Below, piece after piece: positions 31,721 to 44,539 of a DNA stretch of 64,000 nucleotides (the first letter of the stretch is position 1; the number at the start of each line of letters is the position of its first letter). The translations under genes and the position numbers were made by a program. The DNA is taken from NCBI GenBank assembly GCA_028023455.1, contig JAQFVV010012993.1, forward strand, positions 202,093-266,092. The letters run 5' to 3'. The stretch comes from Epiperipatus broadwayi. Lineage: Eukaryota > Onychophora > Udeonychophora > Euonychophora > Peripatidae. The notes under the pieces were generated by a model, which had not been told where the DNA came from, did no database searches, and saw only the letters and a list, made by a program, of their open reading frames with translations.

Positions 31721-31972
31721 TTGATTTTGGTGGTTCATTTATTAATCATACTTCTAAATATATTGGTAATCTGTTACAATATTTTTTTAGGATTTGGGGA
31801 AAATACTATTCTTTCATTTTTTGACATTGTGGATAGAACGAAAAATATAGTGATTAATGAAAATAATGTTATTGCTTCATTAAATGTGACAGAAATGTAT
31901 GGTTCTAGTGATAGAGTGGATTCCATAAAAATAATTGAACATGCATTAAAAAGTAAAAGTGTTTGTAAATAG
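31721..31972 (+). pseudogene. Penelope-like RT motif A region, plus copy
   Basis: FGENTILSFFDIVDRTKNIVINENNVIASLNVTEMYGSSDRVDSIKIIEHALKSK. The ASLNVTEMY segment is RT motif A with the catalytic Asp changed to Asn; the minus copy keeps SLD. The frame breaks after SVCK. Confidence 0.75.
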
Positions 31973-32601
31973 GTAATAAAATTTATTATTGATTCTTTAA
32001 AAAAATTTTGCTTTTTTTTGAAAGTGCATATTATAAAATCTTTAAAAGTTGGCCTGGTGTTGCACAAGTTTGTAATTTTGTTTGTTGTTCCACATGTGAG
32101 CATAGTACTTAAAATATGTGTTCTTTCAAAGATAATACAATTTGCAAAGGTATGTGGATGATGTTGTGGAAATACCATTACTATAAATTTGTTTATAGAG
32201 GAGTTAAATAATTTGAATGGTTTGAAATGAACTATTGAAAAGAAACTGGACAAAAGTATTAAGTATTTGGATTTAATTATTACAAGACATGATGGTATGT
32301 TAAGTTTTAAATTAATAATAAAATGATTGCAAAAAGGGGAATATATTAATTGTAAATCAAAAGTACCATTTATGTCTAAGATGACAAGTTTTAGATCTTT
32401 TTTGTTTCATAATGAAAAATTATGTTATTACCAGAATGATAAATTTAAAAATATTGACATATTTGCCACAGAATTGCTTATTATAAGATAAAACAGATTA
32501 ACAATACTTTATGACAATTTAAAAAGGGTTTTAATGGTTTAAAGGAGTTGAAGATTGATAGTAAAAAATGAATATCCATTCCATATATTTCAACTGCTTA
32601 A

Positions 32602-32808
32602 ATGAAATTTTTTAAGGATATATATAAGAATATGTTTACTGTTTCATTCTGTGTTACAAATAATGTTAATAAATTAGTAAATAATTCTAAAAATGTCATA
32701 TCTATCAAGCAAAAAAGCAATATTGGGTATCAAATTTTTTGTGGATATATGTTATCATGTATAGGTGAATGGAGTTGCAATATTGAAAAAAAGATTAAAG
32801 GAGCATGA
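32602..32808 (+). pseudogene. GIY-YIG domain, plus copy
   Basis: KFFKDIYKNMFTVSFCVTNNVNKL...KSNIGYQIFCGYMLSCIGEWSCNIEKKIKGA. IGY and CIG stand for GIY and YIG, so the second motif half has lost its Tyr. The C-terminal segment follows at 32850. Confidence 0.78.
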
Positions 32809-32849
32809 ATTGTTATACAAGCATATGAAAATGGAAAAATAATAATTTA

Positions 32850-33056
32850 ATGACTGCTCAAGATTTCTTGGACCATGAAAGAACATGTGAATATAAATTT
32901 AAGTTTGATTCTGAAAATGTTAAACTGCTTCATGAAGAGAGAAACCATAATGAAAGAAAAATTAAGGAGGCAATTTTAATAAATAGAAATAAATTGAATA
33001 TAATTAATAGACAAGTTGCTAACATTAAAATTTGGGATTCATGGGATTTATGTTGA
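32850..33056 (+). pseudogene. Penelope-like C-terminal fragment, plus copy
   Basis: MTAQDFLDHERTCEYKFKFD...RKIKEAILINRNKLNIINRQ. It is the counterpart of 28839-29045 and better preserved. The 3' terminal segment follows directly after its stop. Confidence 0.8.
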
Positions 33057-33297
33057 TGACTCTTGCTTCCATTTTGGTTTTTCAATTTAACAGCAGTTGT
33101 GGCAGGTTAATGAATTAACTAAAAGTACTTCTGTGGATTGTAAGACTGCATATAATAGTTAATTACCATTATATTTATTATTTTTATTGTTATTACAATA
33201 TATATTATTATTATTCAATGTCTGTATTTTTTTCAAAGAAATAAAAGTAATTATATAATTGAATATTTGTAAATACAATATTTAAATAATTATAAAC

Positions 33298-33363
33298 TTT
33301 ATCTACTTAGGAGCACTTTCAATTATTCTATAGAATAATTGAAAGCACTCCTAAGTGGATAAA
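33298..33363. repeat. loopless palindrome, 33-bp arms
   Basis: TTTATCTACTTAGGAG... and its complement meet at CTA|TAG (33330/33331) with only three mismatches and no spacer. Confidence 0.85.
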
Positions 33364-33390
33364 AATTTTAATTATTTAATTACTGTCATT

Positions 33391-33502
<112 letters not shown>

Positions 33503-33794
33503 CTTTACAATGACAGCAGTAATGCATCAATCTTGGCATATATGTGACTTAATTTTAAATCTTAACGAACTAAATTTGATAAGTTTTTTTGGACAGGGAG
33601 CTCATTGGGTTTGGGATTAGATCATAGCTAATCCACTTAAGTACCTAATAGTCATTTTTATTTTTAGAAAGATTTTTAAAAAGACCAAACATTCATTCTT
33701 TGGCAATTTGAAATTTGTTAAATATTATCTTTGTGAAAAGCCCTTTTCTATGCAATAAGCTATTTTAAACAATTTTATTTTTATCTTTATCTAT

Positions 33795-34130
33795 ATTTAA
33801 TAAAAATAATCACTTATAACAGTAATAATATATTTATAAATAACTATAGTAAAGTACAAAAGTACTTTCAATCAATTTCTTAAGTCTTTTTCAACTGAAA
33901 ACCATTTAAATTTAAATTTAGCAGAAGTAAATCCCATCTTTGCCACTATCCAAGATTTATAAATTTAACATCAACAAATTATCTGTTAATTAAAGATATC
34001 CTATTTCTTTTTATCAAAACAGCCTCCTTATTATTTTTATTATGTTTCTTTTCTCATGAAGAATCTCAGTATTTTTTACATCAAAATTGAAAATGAATTC
34101 TCATGTCATTTCATGATCAAAAAAACGTGA
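33795..34130 (-). mobile_element. Penelope-like 3' fragment, minus
   Basis: Contains the terminal segment (AAAGTACTTTCAATCA...TTTCAACTG), a complement of the IKEA(V)L segment with GCCTCCTTATTATTTTTATTATG, and a FLDHEM-like end near 34110. Diverged relative to 28740-29045. It meets a plus-oriented fragment head-to-head near 34130. Confidence 0.6.
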
Positions 34131-34760
34131 GTTCACTTTCAATTTAAATGTGGAAAATACAAAGATTCTTCCTGAAGAGAGAAACCATGATAAAAGAAAA
34201 ATTAAGGAGACACTTTTGATTATAAAACACCATGCTATATAAAAAATAAATGTCTTGTTTACATATGTTTAATTATAAAAATGACGTATCATAAATTCTA
34301 GAAATTTCATTGGTGTCATTCATTTACGTAGTAATAAAGTAATTTAAAGTGATCAATTAATGACTTCACACTCTTCATTTCAAACACTTCAGATTTGCCC
34401 ATACATATACGGTTGGGTCAAAAATATAGGTGGATTCATTCTATATTTTCTTAAAGACTTTATCTTGGGTTTGAAAAAGTGGGAGTATTCATTTATATAG
34501 TGACATCTGCAAAGTGCATGTGTATCAGCTTATTGGATTATTAATATTATAAATGGATATAGTATATCTTTAATTAACATATAATATGCTAACATTAAAA
34601 TTCATAAATCTTGGGATATGATAAAGATGCCATTTATTTCCGAATTTCAATTTAAATAGTTTTCAGATGAAGAAGACTTAAGTAATTGACAAAAAGTAAG
34701 TTTCTGGTTAGTTATTTATAAAATATATTATCACCGTTATAATTCATTGTTTGCATTACA
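34131..34760 (+). mobile_element. Penelope-like 3' fragment, plus, with insertion
   Basis: CTTCCTGAAGAGAGAAACCATG and AAAAGAAAAATTAAGGAGAC match 32930-32975. The family sequence then breaks near 34245 and resumes at 34585 (TGCTAACATTAAAATTCATA). About 340 bp of unrelated sequence lies between. Confidence 0.6.
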
Positions 34761-35276
34761 ATTTTATTATAGTAATTATTCTCTAAGAAATATTTTATTT
34801 TATTCGCAAATATATTTAACCTATTGCATAAATAGCCTTCTGTACAACCAAGATATCTTAAATATTTCTCCAAAGAAGAACGAATATAAAAATGAAAGTG
34901 CTATTTAATTAAATTAAAAGGTGCTTGTCTTATAGATAAAGATGCCGTTCGATGGCACCATTTTCACATTAAAACTATAAAATATGAACATTCACGGGCC
35001 ATTGATTTCAATCATTTTGATATGTTTTTTTTTTGTAATGTGAAAGTAAAAACAAAACAAAATCTTTTTTATAAAATATTATTTTTTATTAACTTATACA
35101 AATTAAATGATAATAATAAATGTAAAATAAAATAAACAAATTACAATTTTATTCATGTTTTTTATTTTGCTTTATTAGAAAAATCAATTTTCTATCATAT
35201 ATTTTTTTACTGGGGTTACAACTTTACCACTATTTTTACTTCATATAGAATGACAACAAAAAGTAAAAGTTGTTAC
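34761..35276. other. AT-rich stretch, no gene recognised
   Basis: Nothing assignable was seen. Confidence 0.5.
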
Positions 35277-35363
35277 GGTTAGGTTTAGGGTTAGTTTCAG
35301 GGTTAGTTTTGGGGTTAGTTTTAGGGTTAGATTTAGGGTTAGTTTTAGGGTTAGGTTTAGTGT
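35277..35363 (+). repeat. interstitial telomere-like repeat, degenerate
   Basis: Several TTAGGG blocks alternate with TTAGTT-type blocks (TTAGGGTTAGTTTTAGGG), giving a period near 12 bp over 87 bp. TTAGGG is the common animal telomere repeat. The degenerate dodecamer form and the internal position point to a minisatellite or old interstitial tract, not a chromosome end. Confidence 0.8.
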
Positions 35364-38300
35364 TCTGCTGTTTGTAATGCTAAAATAAAAAATATTTTTT
35401 TTAGTAACATCTATAAAATAAATGATAGCATACTATATTCAACAAAGTATAACCATAGTCGGAGAAAAGAAAGTAAAACTTTTTTAAACAACAACAAAAA
35501 TGTCTTCTTTACTTATTAATCCTGTTTATAATATATGCTTTTTATGAAATTTACAAAAAAACATGCATAATTGTACTTTTCTTACTGGATATTTTTGTGT
35601 TACTGCTCTTTTTTATTTCAAAAATATACACACAGTAGAATGTTGTTTGTCTCGTGGAATGTTTCGAACAGTATTGTTACTTGACGCATTACCTAATTCC
35701 AACTCACTTTACACATATATCTTGTCAACATTTTTCCAATTAAAACTTCAATACAGTATGGTGTAAAAAGTCTGATAATTATTACTTTACAAAATCTGAA
35801 CATTTCAATACTTTAAAATAAAAAAAATCCAATGAAAACAACATTTCCATCCAATTCAAAAAAAACACCCTCTCACCAAGCCATAACCATTTTATAAACT
35901 GTGCAATATTTGGAAAATGTATTTGCTGTGATGCAACATACATGCTGTAATGTGACACAACATAGCAGCCTGCAATCTGTAGCACAACAAAAAGGTTGTA
36001 TTATAAAAAACGTGGGTTCGAACGTGTCGGCTGTGGAAACGGAATTTTTATGTATTTTAGCATGAAAACGGCGCCATAGAGTGGCGTCTTTAGCTATAAG
36101 ACTAGTACCAATTAAAATTATGTTTCCTTTTTCTTGTTTTTCTCTCTGGGTAAAAATAACAAGATATTCAATTACCAGTAAATAATTAGTTGACTATCTA
36201 GTTTAGCTAGATTTGTCAATCTGAAAAAAAAAAGTTATTTGAAAAATTATGGCTACCTGAGCAAAAATTTCAATCTCCTCCCAAATTTAAACTCCATGTC
36301 TTTTTTCAATATGTATGTATACTTGGTATATATGCGCTTTTTTTATATTAAATATGAAGTAAATAATTTATTTTTATAAAAAATCTTTTTCTGAAGTTCG
36401 TGGTTTATAATTTAGATTATTATACTATAAGGTTAAATAAATAAAGATTAGAAAAATTGAAAGGTTATTTAAATATTTTGTTAAATACTAAAATTTTATC
36501 AAATGTTTAAAAAAACACTAATTATATATAAAATATATTGTTTAAAAAGATTGCTAAATAACAGAATTAATATATATATTCTAACCGTGCCCGCCGTCGA
36601 CCTCGTACCTCTACTTACAAATAAATAAATTACTATATTTAACGTCACCGGGTTCTAGCTCTAATAATTAAATATTAAATTAAAAAATGTTTTACTAGCT
36701 CAAATTTCTTAAAATTAACTTAGGTTCTGTTTTAAAGTAAATTAACATGAAGATTTAATGTATTCATGAGACGAGAAGTGGAAATACGAGTTGGCAAGGT
36801 AGATCACATTGAGCCAATATCCCACAGGATACCACCTCAATGGCATAAGAACACTATCCCCCCTTTATACTATTATTTCAAATAATAACTACATAGTATT
36901 CTTATGACTTTCACAAAGTCTACTTACTAAGACTCATTTAATAACTATAATATTAATTCTGTTATCTTTAATAATAATAATCATCATCTAGCTCAATAAA
37001 TTATAATCTCAGGTTCTTAATCTTTATTTATACTTCAACAAAATGCGGTAGCACATATGGTAAGGGATTTTATGCCATATCTACTACACTGCAATTAATA
37101 ACAATAATGATTACAATCTTTCTTACTTAATCAAATTGGTATAATTTTTTTTTATTGCAAATTTATTACCATAATAAATCAATCAATATCAATATCATCT
37201 TTTGTCTTTAAACAATAAAGTAAACTAAGAAGTGGTAGTGTTTAGATAATCTGATAAATAAAGTAAGTGGCAGTTAATAGCATATAATTTATCAAAATAT
37301 TAGGATAGTGGATTTATGACCAATAACTTAATGCAATTTTATAATTACTTAATTATAAGAACATCAATAATAATTAAGATTAAACATATTTTTAGTTATC
37401 TTTTGTGCAAAATGTACTTCAGTGGTTGTGAAAACATTCTGTGAATTTGTACCATGATGTAGAGAAAATAAAAGTCAGACACAAGTTTTAATAAAACAAA
37501 TTTAACAAAGTTTATTAACATCAAATAAATTTAGGTAAAATAAAACAAATCTATTTACATTCTATTTACAACGGATATCCTCCTTTTGCTCACATGACAA
37601 ATGCTAAATTTTACCCATTTATATTTCGTTATCTTTTAGTTAACTCATTATACATTAAGAAGTTATTTGTTTATTTACTTCAAGTTTATCACAACTTTTA
37701 TCTTTAATTCATTATGGGTAACAACATTCTTTACCTTTTAATTATACAAAATTTACTGTATTATAATTATTTTGTGGATAAATATTTTATAAACATCACA
37801 ATTTATAATCAATATGGTTAAAAAAAAATTTACATTTCTTGTTACTTTAAACTAATTACACAGCATATTATTAAATATTATGATTAACTTTAATGTTTGT
37901 TCTCCCATGCTCATATAAATTATAATGCGTTCTTGCATAAGCCATACTCCTGTATAATATTATAATGTGTTTAAATATCACCTTATTACAATTTCAAATA
38001 TATGATAATAATTATCGAGTGTTATAGTATTTTTAAATATGCAATATTTGTATTTTTAAAATTATAATTAATACTAAAAAGAGCGTGAAACTATGTTTAA
38101 TAGTTGTATATTCTCATTTGATATACCTTTACAAAAATTATAGTTTATTTCTTAAAAATTAGAATAAAATATTTCTATAACTCCTTCCATTATTTAGGAT
38201 ATCTGTATCTTTCTTTCAATGGTTATAATCTATTCTTAGTTAACTCTTAACTATTCTTATTCCAAGTAAAATCCTAACATACGTTCTAAAATATCTATTG

Positions 38301-38562
38301 TTTTCCTTTCAATAAACTTATCATATACGATGTAGTAGCACGAAATACAGATTAAGATAGCGAAAGATGTATAGGATATTGGGAAGAAAGATGGATAACT
38401 TGTCTTCAATAATACTTTAAGAATGCATGGAACAGTGTGAACAGGTTTGACATTTATTGTCTATTAACCCTTAAGATAAGAAAATGATGTGGCAGCTATT
38501 TATTCAGCTTTACCAAGCATCAATACAACTCACAAGAAATATAAAATAACACTGTTCAAGAC

Positions 38563-38676
38563 AACATGTGTATCAGTCGTAGGGCTACGTTAACTACGCT
38601 GATTATCACCTATAAAACAAAATGTGGATCGGCCATAGGGCTATGTTAATTATGCCGATTCTCACCCAAAAACTAC
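38563..38676 (+). repeat. two diverged 57-bp direct repeats
   Basis: Unit 1 (38563-38619) and unit 2 (38620-38676) share GTG.ATC.G.C.TAGGGCTA(C/T)GTTAA(C/T)TA(C/T)GC.GATT.TCACC. The differences are mainly C/T or A/G. Confidence 0.75.
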
Positions 38677-41600
38677 TTATTTCCATTCCCTTTATCATCC
38701 TAGATTTTCATACATCATCTTGGTTTCCAAATCACCCTTGTACTCTCAAGTCACTACTTTAAATTATCTCTCTAGATTTTCACTATATCAAGCATCGATA
38801 AAATACTATCAACTTTTAAAAAAAACACAAATAAGATTCGCTACTATAAAATCATTTTTCTATTCCTTAAGAATAATTTATCTCGCTTTATAACACTGTA
38901 AGTTCATCCTTTACATTTTTTATTAAAATAATGTTCAAACATCCCAATAGGAAAAATTAATAGAAAATGTCATATAATCATCGATTATTAATAAATTATT
39001 ATTTACCAACAAAGAAAATGATTATCATATGCATATTTTTAAAAATCTAATCACATCTCAAGTGTTTTAAATGTGTTGTTTAAAAATGCGTGTTACAATA
39101 ATAATAATAATAAAACTTTTAAACTACATTCATTCTATTCTCTGCTGATCTAAATAAATAGAACATACATTATATCATTAAATAATTATAAATGTTACCA
39201 AAAAAAAAATGGTTATCTTCGGATCAGGTTTTGCAGTAGGCTTCTTTCCCTTCGAGCATCACAAATATACACTTTCACACACATACAATTTTATTAAAAA
39301 ACATTCAAAATCAAAAAAACATATTATTTCATATAATATTATATTCCAAATTAATGTATTTGTTTCCCTATTGCTAGCTGAAACTTAATATTTATAATAA
39401 AGAAAATAATTCAAACCATAATTAAATATTTTCTGACGGTAAATCTTGTCTAGTCCCATAATATGTATTATTCTTCTTTATCCGGAATGTTCTCCATTAT
39501 GATGATCACAGTTTTAGCTAAATTAGTACATTTAATAAATTGTTTAGACGATCTTTAGTTTAGCTTTTAGTATAGGATTATTAGCAAATATTTTATTTAT
39601 TTTATCCCGCGAAGTTTTTAAAGTTCTGGCGAATATTTCTTCGGCGCGTCGATGCATCTTTCCATTCTAATTAAAATACGATTATTTAATACTTTTGGTA
39701 CCAAGTGCGTTTCCATGGATCCATTATTTCATGTTCTCTCCTGTATTTATTCCCTTTTAAAGCAAGTGTTTTCCTTATTAAACTTTACTTCAGTTATTAT
39801 TATTTTTATACACATTATTTTTTTTTCTTAATTATTTTTTTTCTTTAGCTTATATTTCTTCAAGTCTTCTTAAAAAAACAATTTAAATTATTTCGAGATT
39901 AACATTATCTTGTCTATTTATTCTTTCACAAAGAATAATTATTTTACTTCATTTCTCTTTATTAATTCTGCGCACAATGTTCTTTCATTGAATTTATACG
40001 CGTAACAAAAGCAGTTTTCCTTTGGATACACTATATAAGCGGTATCAATGAACAATATAAACAATTTTGAAGTGTTATAAACTTTAAAACTGGATTTAAA
40101 GAATCTATCCATATTTTTTATACTGAAAATTCCGACTGTACTTCAATAGAATTCACTGGCAGGTTACGATTAAGTTAGTGATACATAATTTATGAAAACC
40201 TTTAAAATATTTATTTTAAGACTCTCTCTACGATTTTAAAAATTGTCAGTTAATTTGTTCTAATGATATTATTAGAATTATATTGAAAAAATTGAATAAA
40301 TTGGAGAAAAGAAATTATTAGAGAGCTCAAATTTTTTACCTCTTCACTCGAGTCTGTCAATTCTTGTTCTCCTCGATTATACAATTAATTGGCGTGATTT
40401 TGGGAGTCTGCCATGCTCTATTACTATTGGTCAATCCTACTTGGATTTATAAATAATTTTCTAAAGTTTTAAACTGATAACGTAACACTTAAACACTATC
40501 TAATTATTATTTAAAACTAATTATTATATTTAAATCAATTTAAACACTTTTAAAATAATTTTCAAAACAATATTTAATAAAATTATTCACTACTTATTTT
40601 TATTATGATGTTTAATAAATTCTATCCATTTCTACTATAATATTATTTAAATACTTTAAAATATTGGTATTAATTGAAACAAGTGCTTGTATAAAAATAT
40701 TCCAGACAATTACGTAATCGTTTCCGGTGTTTTGTCTATTTTTGTCTGTCTTAATAAATTTACTGCACTTATATTATATAAAATTTTTATATAAAATTTT
40801 GAAGAAATAATTTAGAAAAAATATAGAAATAAATACAATTCTCAACATCATAATATTTACTATTCAAATACATTACACTAATTTTTATTATTTAATATAG
40901 TTTATAAATTTAAATACTATATAATATTAATTTATTCTAAGTTTTAAAGTTATTAAAATTGACTTATTAAATACATTTTTATTACTGATAGCTGTGTTAT
41001 TTTAATATGGCCAGCTTTTACAACCATATGAGCAATTCTTTACTCTTTATTTAACTAATTTTTTAAATGATTTTACGTATCAGGTATTTGCTTTAGCTTT
41101 AAATTGCACTTTACAGACTCTATAAATTTAATATATTCAATACATCAATAAATATATTCTCAAATTTAAAATTTTTTTAGTAATTGACCATTATAACTAT
41201 TTCTTGACCTATAGAAAAGGGTACAATATATATATTCAGACATATTAAAACATTTAGTTTGATCTTCTAATTGAAAATTATGTAACCGATTAATTTAAAG
41301 TAAATTTATTTGAATTGTGAATTTGAATAGAATTTAAAATGTCACCATTAATAATAACGATTATAGCTATTTTAATTACAAATCAAACAAAAAAAAAAAC
41401 AAAGAAAAACAAAAAATACTTTTTTGAAGTGCGTTTTGCGATATTTATGCATATCAATTCATGAATATTGTCCTTGAGTTAGTTATTTGGTTACTTTTTT
41501 TTTTATTTTGGTAGATACCAATTATCATCTTTTTTACAACAAAATTTGATCTAAGAAAGACTTCAACATCTCGTCTAATAATAATAACTCGCCATTGTAA

Positions 41601-42241
41601 TTCACCATCGCTCATGTATTTCCAATGAAAACAATTAAAACTGTAAATTGTTTGAGTTATTTGCTGAAATTATTTTTAGGAAGTTTAGCATTCATTTTCT
41701 TCACATGCTCAAGCTAATAAAGATGCACTCTTACCATATTATATTATTAGTATTACATCCAGAATCCAGAAGATCATAGCAATTGGTCTTCCAATTTTGT
41801 TATATTTTTAAGCAGTGTTAAATGAAATTTTTTTAGTGCTTGACTATATCAATATAAAGTTCTTTTATTTCCTTACAACAAAAGTTACAAAACAGATCCA
41901 CATATACAGTTAATTTTAAGATTTATTGCCAGTTTTTAAATCAACATTAAATAATTGTGTTTCTTATAAAGCTTCATGTTTAATTTATTATTTTTCTAAA
42001 TGAAAAATGTGCATGTAAAAGCAATATATCTTTTAACTTATTAAATACATAAAGAATACATCATATTCTGTATTGTGCTTTACTATTCAAACTCGTCATT
42101 AAGAACTAAAAAAAACTATCAAATATTTACATTATTTTATAAACTCAACTTGATAACCAGCTAAAGTAAAAGTTGTCGAAGATTTTCTTTTAAGACACTG
42201 TAATAAAGAATTGACTTTGTTGAACATTAATTCTAAACCCA

Positions 42242-42289
42242 TGTGTGTATAGATTGTATTCAAACATAAAACAATAATCTATACACACA
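42242..42289. repeat. short inverted repeat
   Basis: TGTGTGTATAGATTGT (42242-42257) faces its complement ending ATCTATACACACA (42271-42289) with a short loop. Confidence 0.75.
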
Positions 42290-43834
42290 CTTTTAACCTT
42301 TCGATAATATCACAATAAGTTCAAATTCTAAAGGTTAAAAAGTTAAAATTCTTTTTTCTGTTTTCAGTGAATTAAAATTAAAAACTCCGTTATCAAATCA
42401 ATGTAGTCTGTTGAGTACTATATGAGATTGTCTATAAACTCTTATAAAGGTCACTGATATAAATTGGAAATACACTTTCTTGTTCAATACAACTTTTAAT
42501 TTCAAATGCTTTATTTTTTTTTACTTACCATAATAACATTTCCATTCATTCCATATTATACAAGCTACATAATATAAATAAATTTAGGTGAAGAATGAGT
42601 TTAAAAAAATGAATCAAATGATTTCATTAAAAAACTTACATCAATATATAAAATGTACATTTTCTTCTGCAACCATTCTTACATTTGCATAAAACAAAAA
42701 CTTTATTTATAATGCTTTTTCACTTTTAAAACTATACTGGGTTTTTGATGTCATTCATTCATCAAAATTTTTGAAAATATTTTTGCTACAATGATTAACA
42801 ATAATATTATATCTATAATTATTGCAACATTTTGTATACTATTTTTATATAATTGATGTCAATATAAGTTTTTTTAATATTAGAGACTGAATAAATTCTG
42901 AATTCATATGCTGTTTAATCTTTATCTATATTATATTACTATATAAATATGAAATTGTATTGGTTTGCGACTTTATAACTCAACAAATATTGCACCAATC
43001 ATAGCGAATCTTGCATGATTTTGTTGTTGTTGTTGTTGTTTTAGGCATAATTTTATTAGCATATAAATTAATGCTTTTGTTTTAAAAAAATGCGTAATTT
43101 ACAATATAAAAATGTGTGGAAATCTACAGTATAACTGTTTTTGAATGATGTTGTAAAAAACAAAAAAAGAGGATAATACTCATTAAAAGATTATGAGATA
43201 AAATATTTTTAAAATGAAAAGTATAGTTTTTGGTAAAGCAACATAAAATTTGATTTTGTAGATATAAATAAATTTTTAATTAATTTAAGTTGCCTTTATA
43301 CCACATATTTAATAAGTTTAAATATACATTTAAAAAAAAGTAAACTTTAAAATGGCATGAATAACAAAAGAAATACTACTAAATTTGATTAACTTTTTAA
43401 TAAGAAATTGATAAACTTTTAGGGTTGTTAGTTTTAATATATTTAACATGAGAAAAAAATAAATTTTAAAATGCTACAGGTGCAGCAAGAGAATTATTAT
43501 TGCCTTTGATAAACTTTTACCATTTCCCTTTAAATATATGGGAATTCCAAAAATGAATTAATTCAATTACTTGTTTTAAAAATTAGTGATTGAATTAATT
43601 GATTTCTAAAACACTCACACTTTTATTTCAAGTTAAATATAAAAAAAAACAATTGTAGTTGAAGAAAACAATTATTTTTTTTGCTTTTTAGTGCCCAATA
43701 ATTAAAAATACTTTATTACAAAATATTTTGGTACTTATGTATTGTTCCTTCATTCTCTTTGCTACACATTTTTGGGTTAATTATCCATTTTCGGGGGAAT
43801 CAAAGTATTTGTTTGGTTTCTTTTTTTCAAAATT

Positions 43835-43895
43835 ATTTTGTTTTTAGATGGTGGGGGGGGGTTGCTTTTTAATTATCATCTTTTTATTTTTTTTC
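43835..43895 (+). repeat. flanking minisatellite unit left of the 475-bp array
   Basis: TTTAGATGGTGGGGG...TTTTTAATTATCATCTTTTTA recurs in related form at 45957-46000 and 46012-46070, on the other side of the hammerhead array. The array therefore lies within, or between copies of, this element. Confidence 0.6.
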
Positions 43896-44005
43896 TTTAT
43901 ATATACAATATAGGGTATATGAGCACAGACTTTCACACCACCCAGCTCTCTCCACTCTATCTAATAACACTGATACACCTAAACACATATATGCTGAAAA
44001 GATAA

Positions 44006-44064
44006 ATAATCACCAATATACGTATTTCATGCTAAACCAGCAATCATCAGTTGGTCCAGACTAT
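44006..44064 (-). ncRNA. hammerhead ribozyme, 475-bp unit 1
   Basis: Minus strand: stem I 5' side AUAGU, CUGG, ACCAA; core CUGAUGA; stem II UGCU/AGCA with loop GGUUU, flanked by a U-U mismatch; core GAAA; stem III AUACGUAU, a perfect self-complementary octamer; cleavage triplet AUA; stem I 3' side UUGGU, G, AUUAU. All invariant bases are present. AUA is an allowed NUH triplet, though usually slower than GUC. The palindromic stem III suggests a dimeric active form. No sequence similarity to the 409-bp family exists outside the core. Confidence 0.88.
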
Positions 44065-44480
44065 CATCTTTACACACATATATAGCATAAGTGCTCTGAT
44101 ATATATTAAGATAGACTATCCTCATAGTTTAATGGACAGGCTTCAATCCACTCCACACTCCAACTCTTCAACCGTCCATCTAATTGAAAATCTGATGATG
44201 GAATGCTCAAAGGCCACCCTGAGGCCGAGATTATTGTCACACCCATGTTGAACTAAGGTCAATCTGAACCCCACATGTACAGGACATAATCCATTTAATA
44301 CATATGCAAGGATGGGCAGACATCTCTATAATGTAATAACTGAAACACAGGCTTGTTATATACCTGTGGCTATATATATGTAATATAGAGTATATGAGCA
44401 CAGACTTTCACACCACCCAGCTCTCTCCACTCTATCTAATAACACTGATACACCTAAACACATATATGCTGAAAAGATAA

Positions 44481-44539
44481 ATAATCACCAATATACGTAT
44501 TTCATGCTAAACCAGCAATCATCAGTTGGTCCAGACTAT
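44481..44539 (-). ncRNA. hammerhead ribozyme, 475-bp unit 2
   Basis: Identical to unit 1 in core and stems. Confidence 0.88.

Larger units (their letters stand above)
31165..33200 (+). mobile_element. Penelope-like element, plus-strand copy
   Basis: Head-to-head with the minus copy. It is 5'-truncated and begins AAATTTGAGAAGAAAATTGA, which the minus copy has near 30600. Pieces: QNSFEMITDDIHIADKI (from 31327), FGENTILSFFDIVDRTK...ASLNVTEMY (31721-31972), RYVDDVV (YVDD 32151-32162), KYLDLIITRHDGM (about 32260), GIY-YIG (32602-32808) and the C-terminal part (32850-33056), then the terminal segment with AATAGTTAATTACCATTATA. YVDD is kept but motif A Asp is Asn. Many frame breaks. Confidence 0.82.
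35364..43834. other. long stretch without recognised genes
   Basis: Mostly AT-rich. Islands of higher GC occur at 35990-36095 (with a B-box-like GTTCGAACC on the minus strand near 36015), 36585-36620, 36775-36850, 38565-38680, 39600-39660 and 40345-40440. None yields a reading frame I recognise. A poly(A)-signal-like minus-strand segment lies near 37480-37520. Short palindrome at 42242-42289. Confidence 0.5.

Noticed and set aside
35563-35985. Frames of 67 codons on both strands near 35.6-36.0 kb
   Set aside because: Short, without domain resemblance or supporting signals; treated as chance.
36000-36040. tRNA gene suggested by GTTCGAAC
   Set aside because: Only a B-box-like sequence is present; no cloverleaf can be drawn with the flanks.
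44190-44240. CTGATGATGGAATGCTC on the plus strand of the 475-bp repeat
   Set aside because: A perfect first core box, but no GAAA box at a usable distance. The complete motif of this repeat lies on the other strand.
44051-44251. 66-residue frame repeated in several 475-bp units
   Set aside because: Its repetition follows from near-identity of the units. It overlaps the ribozyme on the other strand, is replaced by a different C-terminus in the rearranged unit, and has no recognisable domain.
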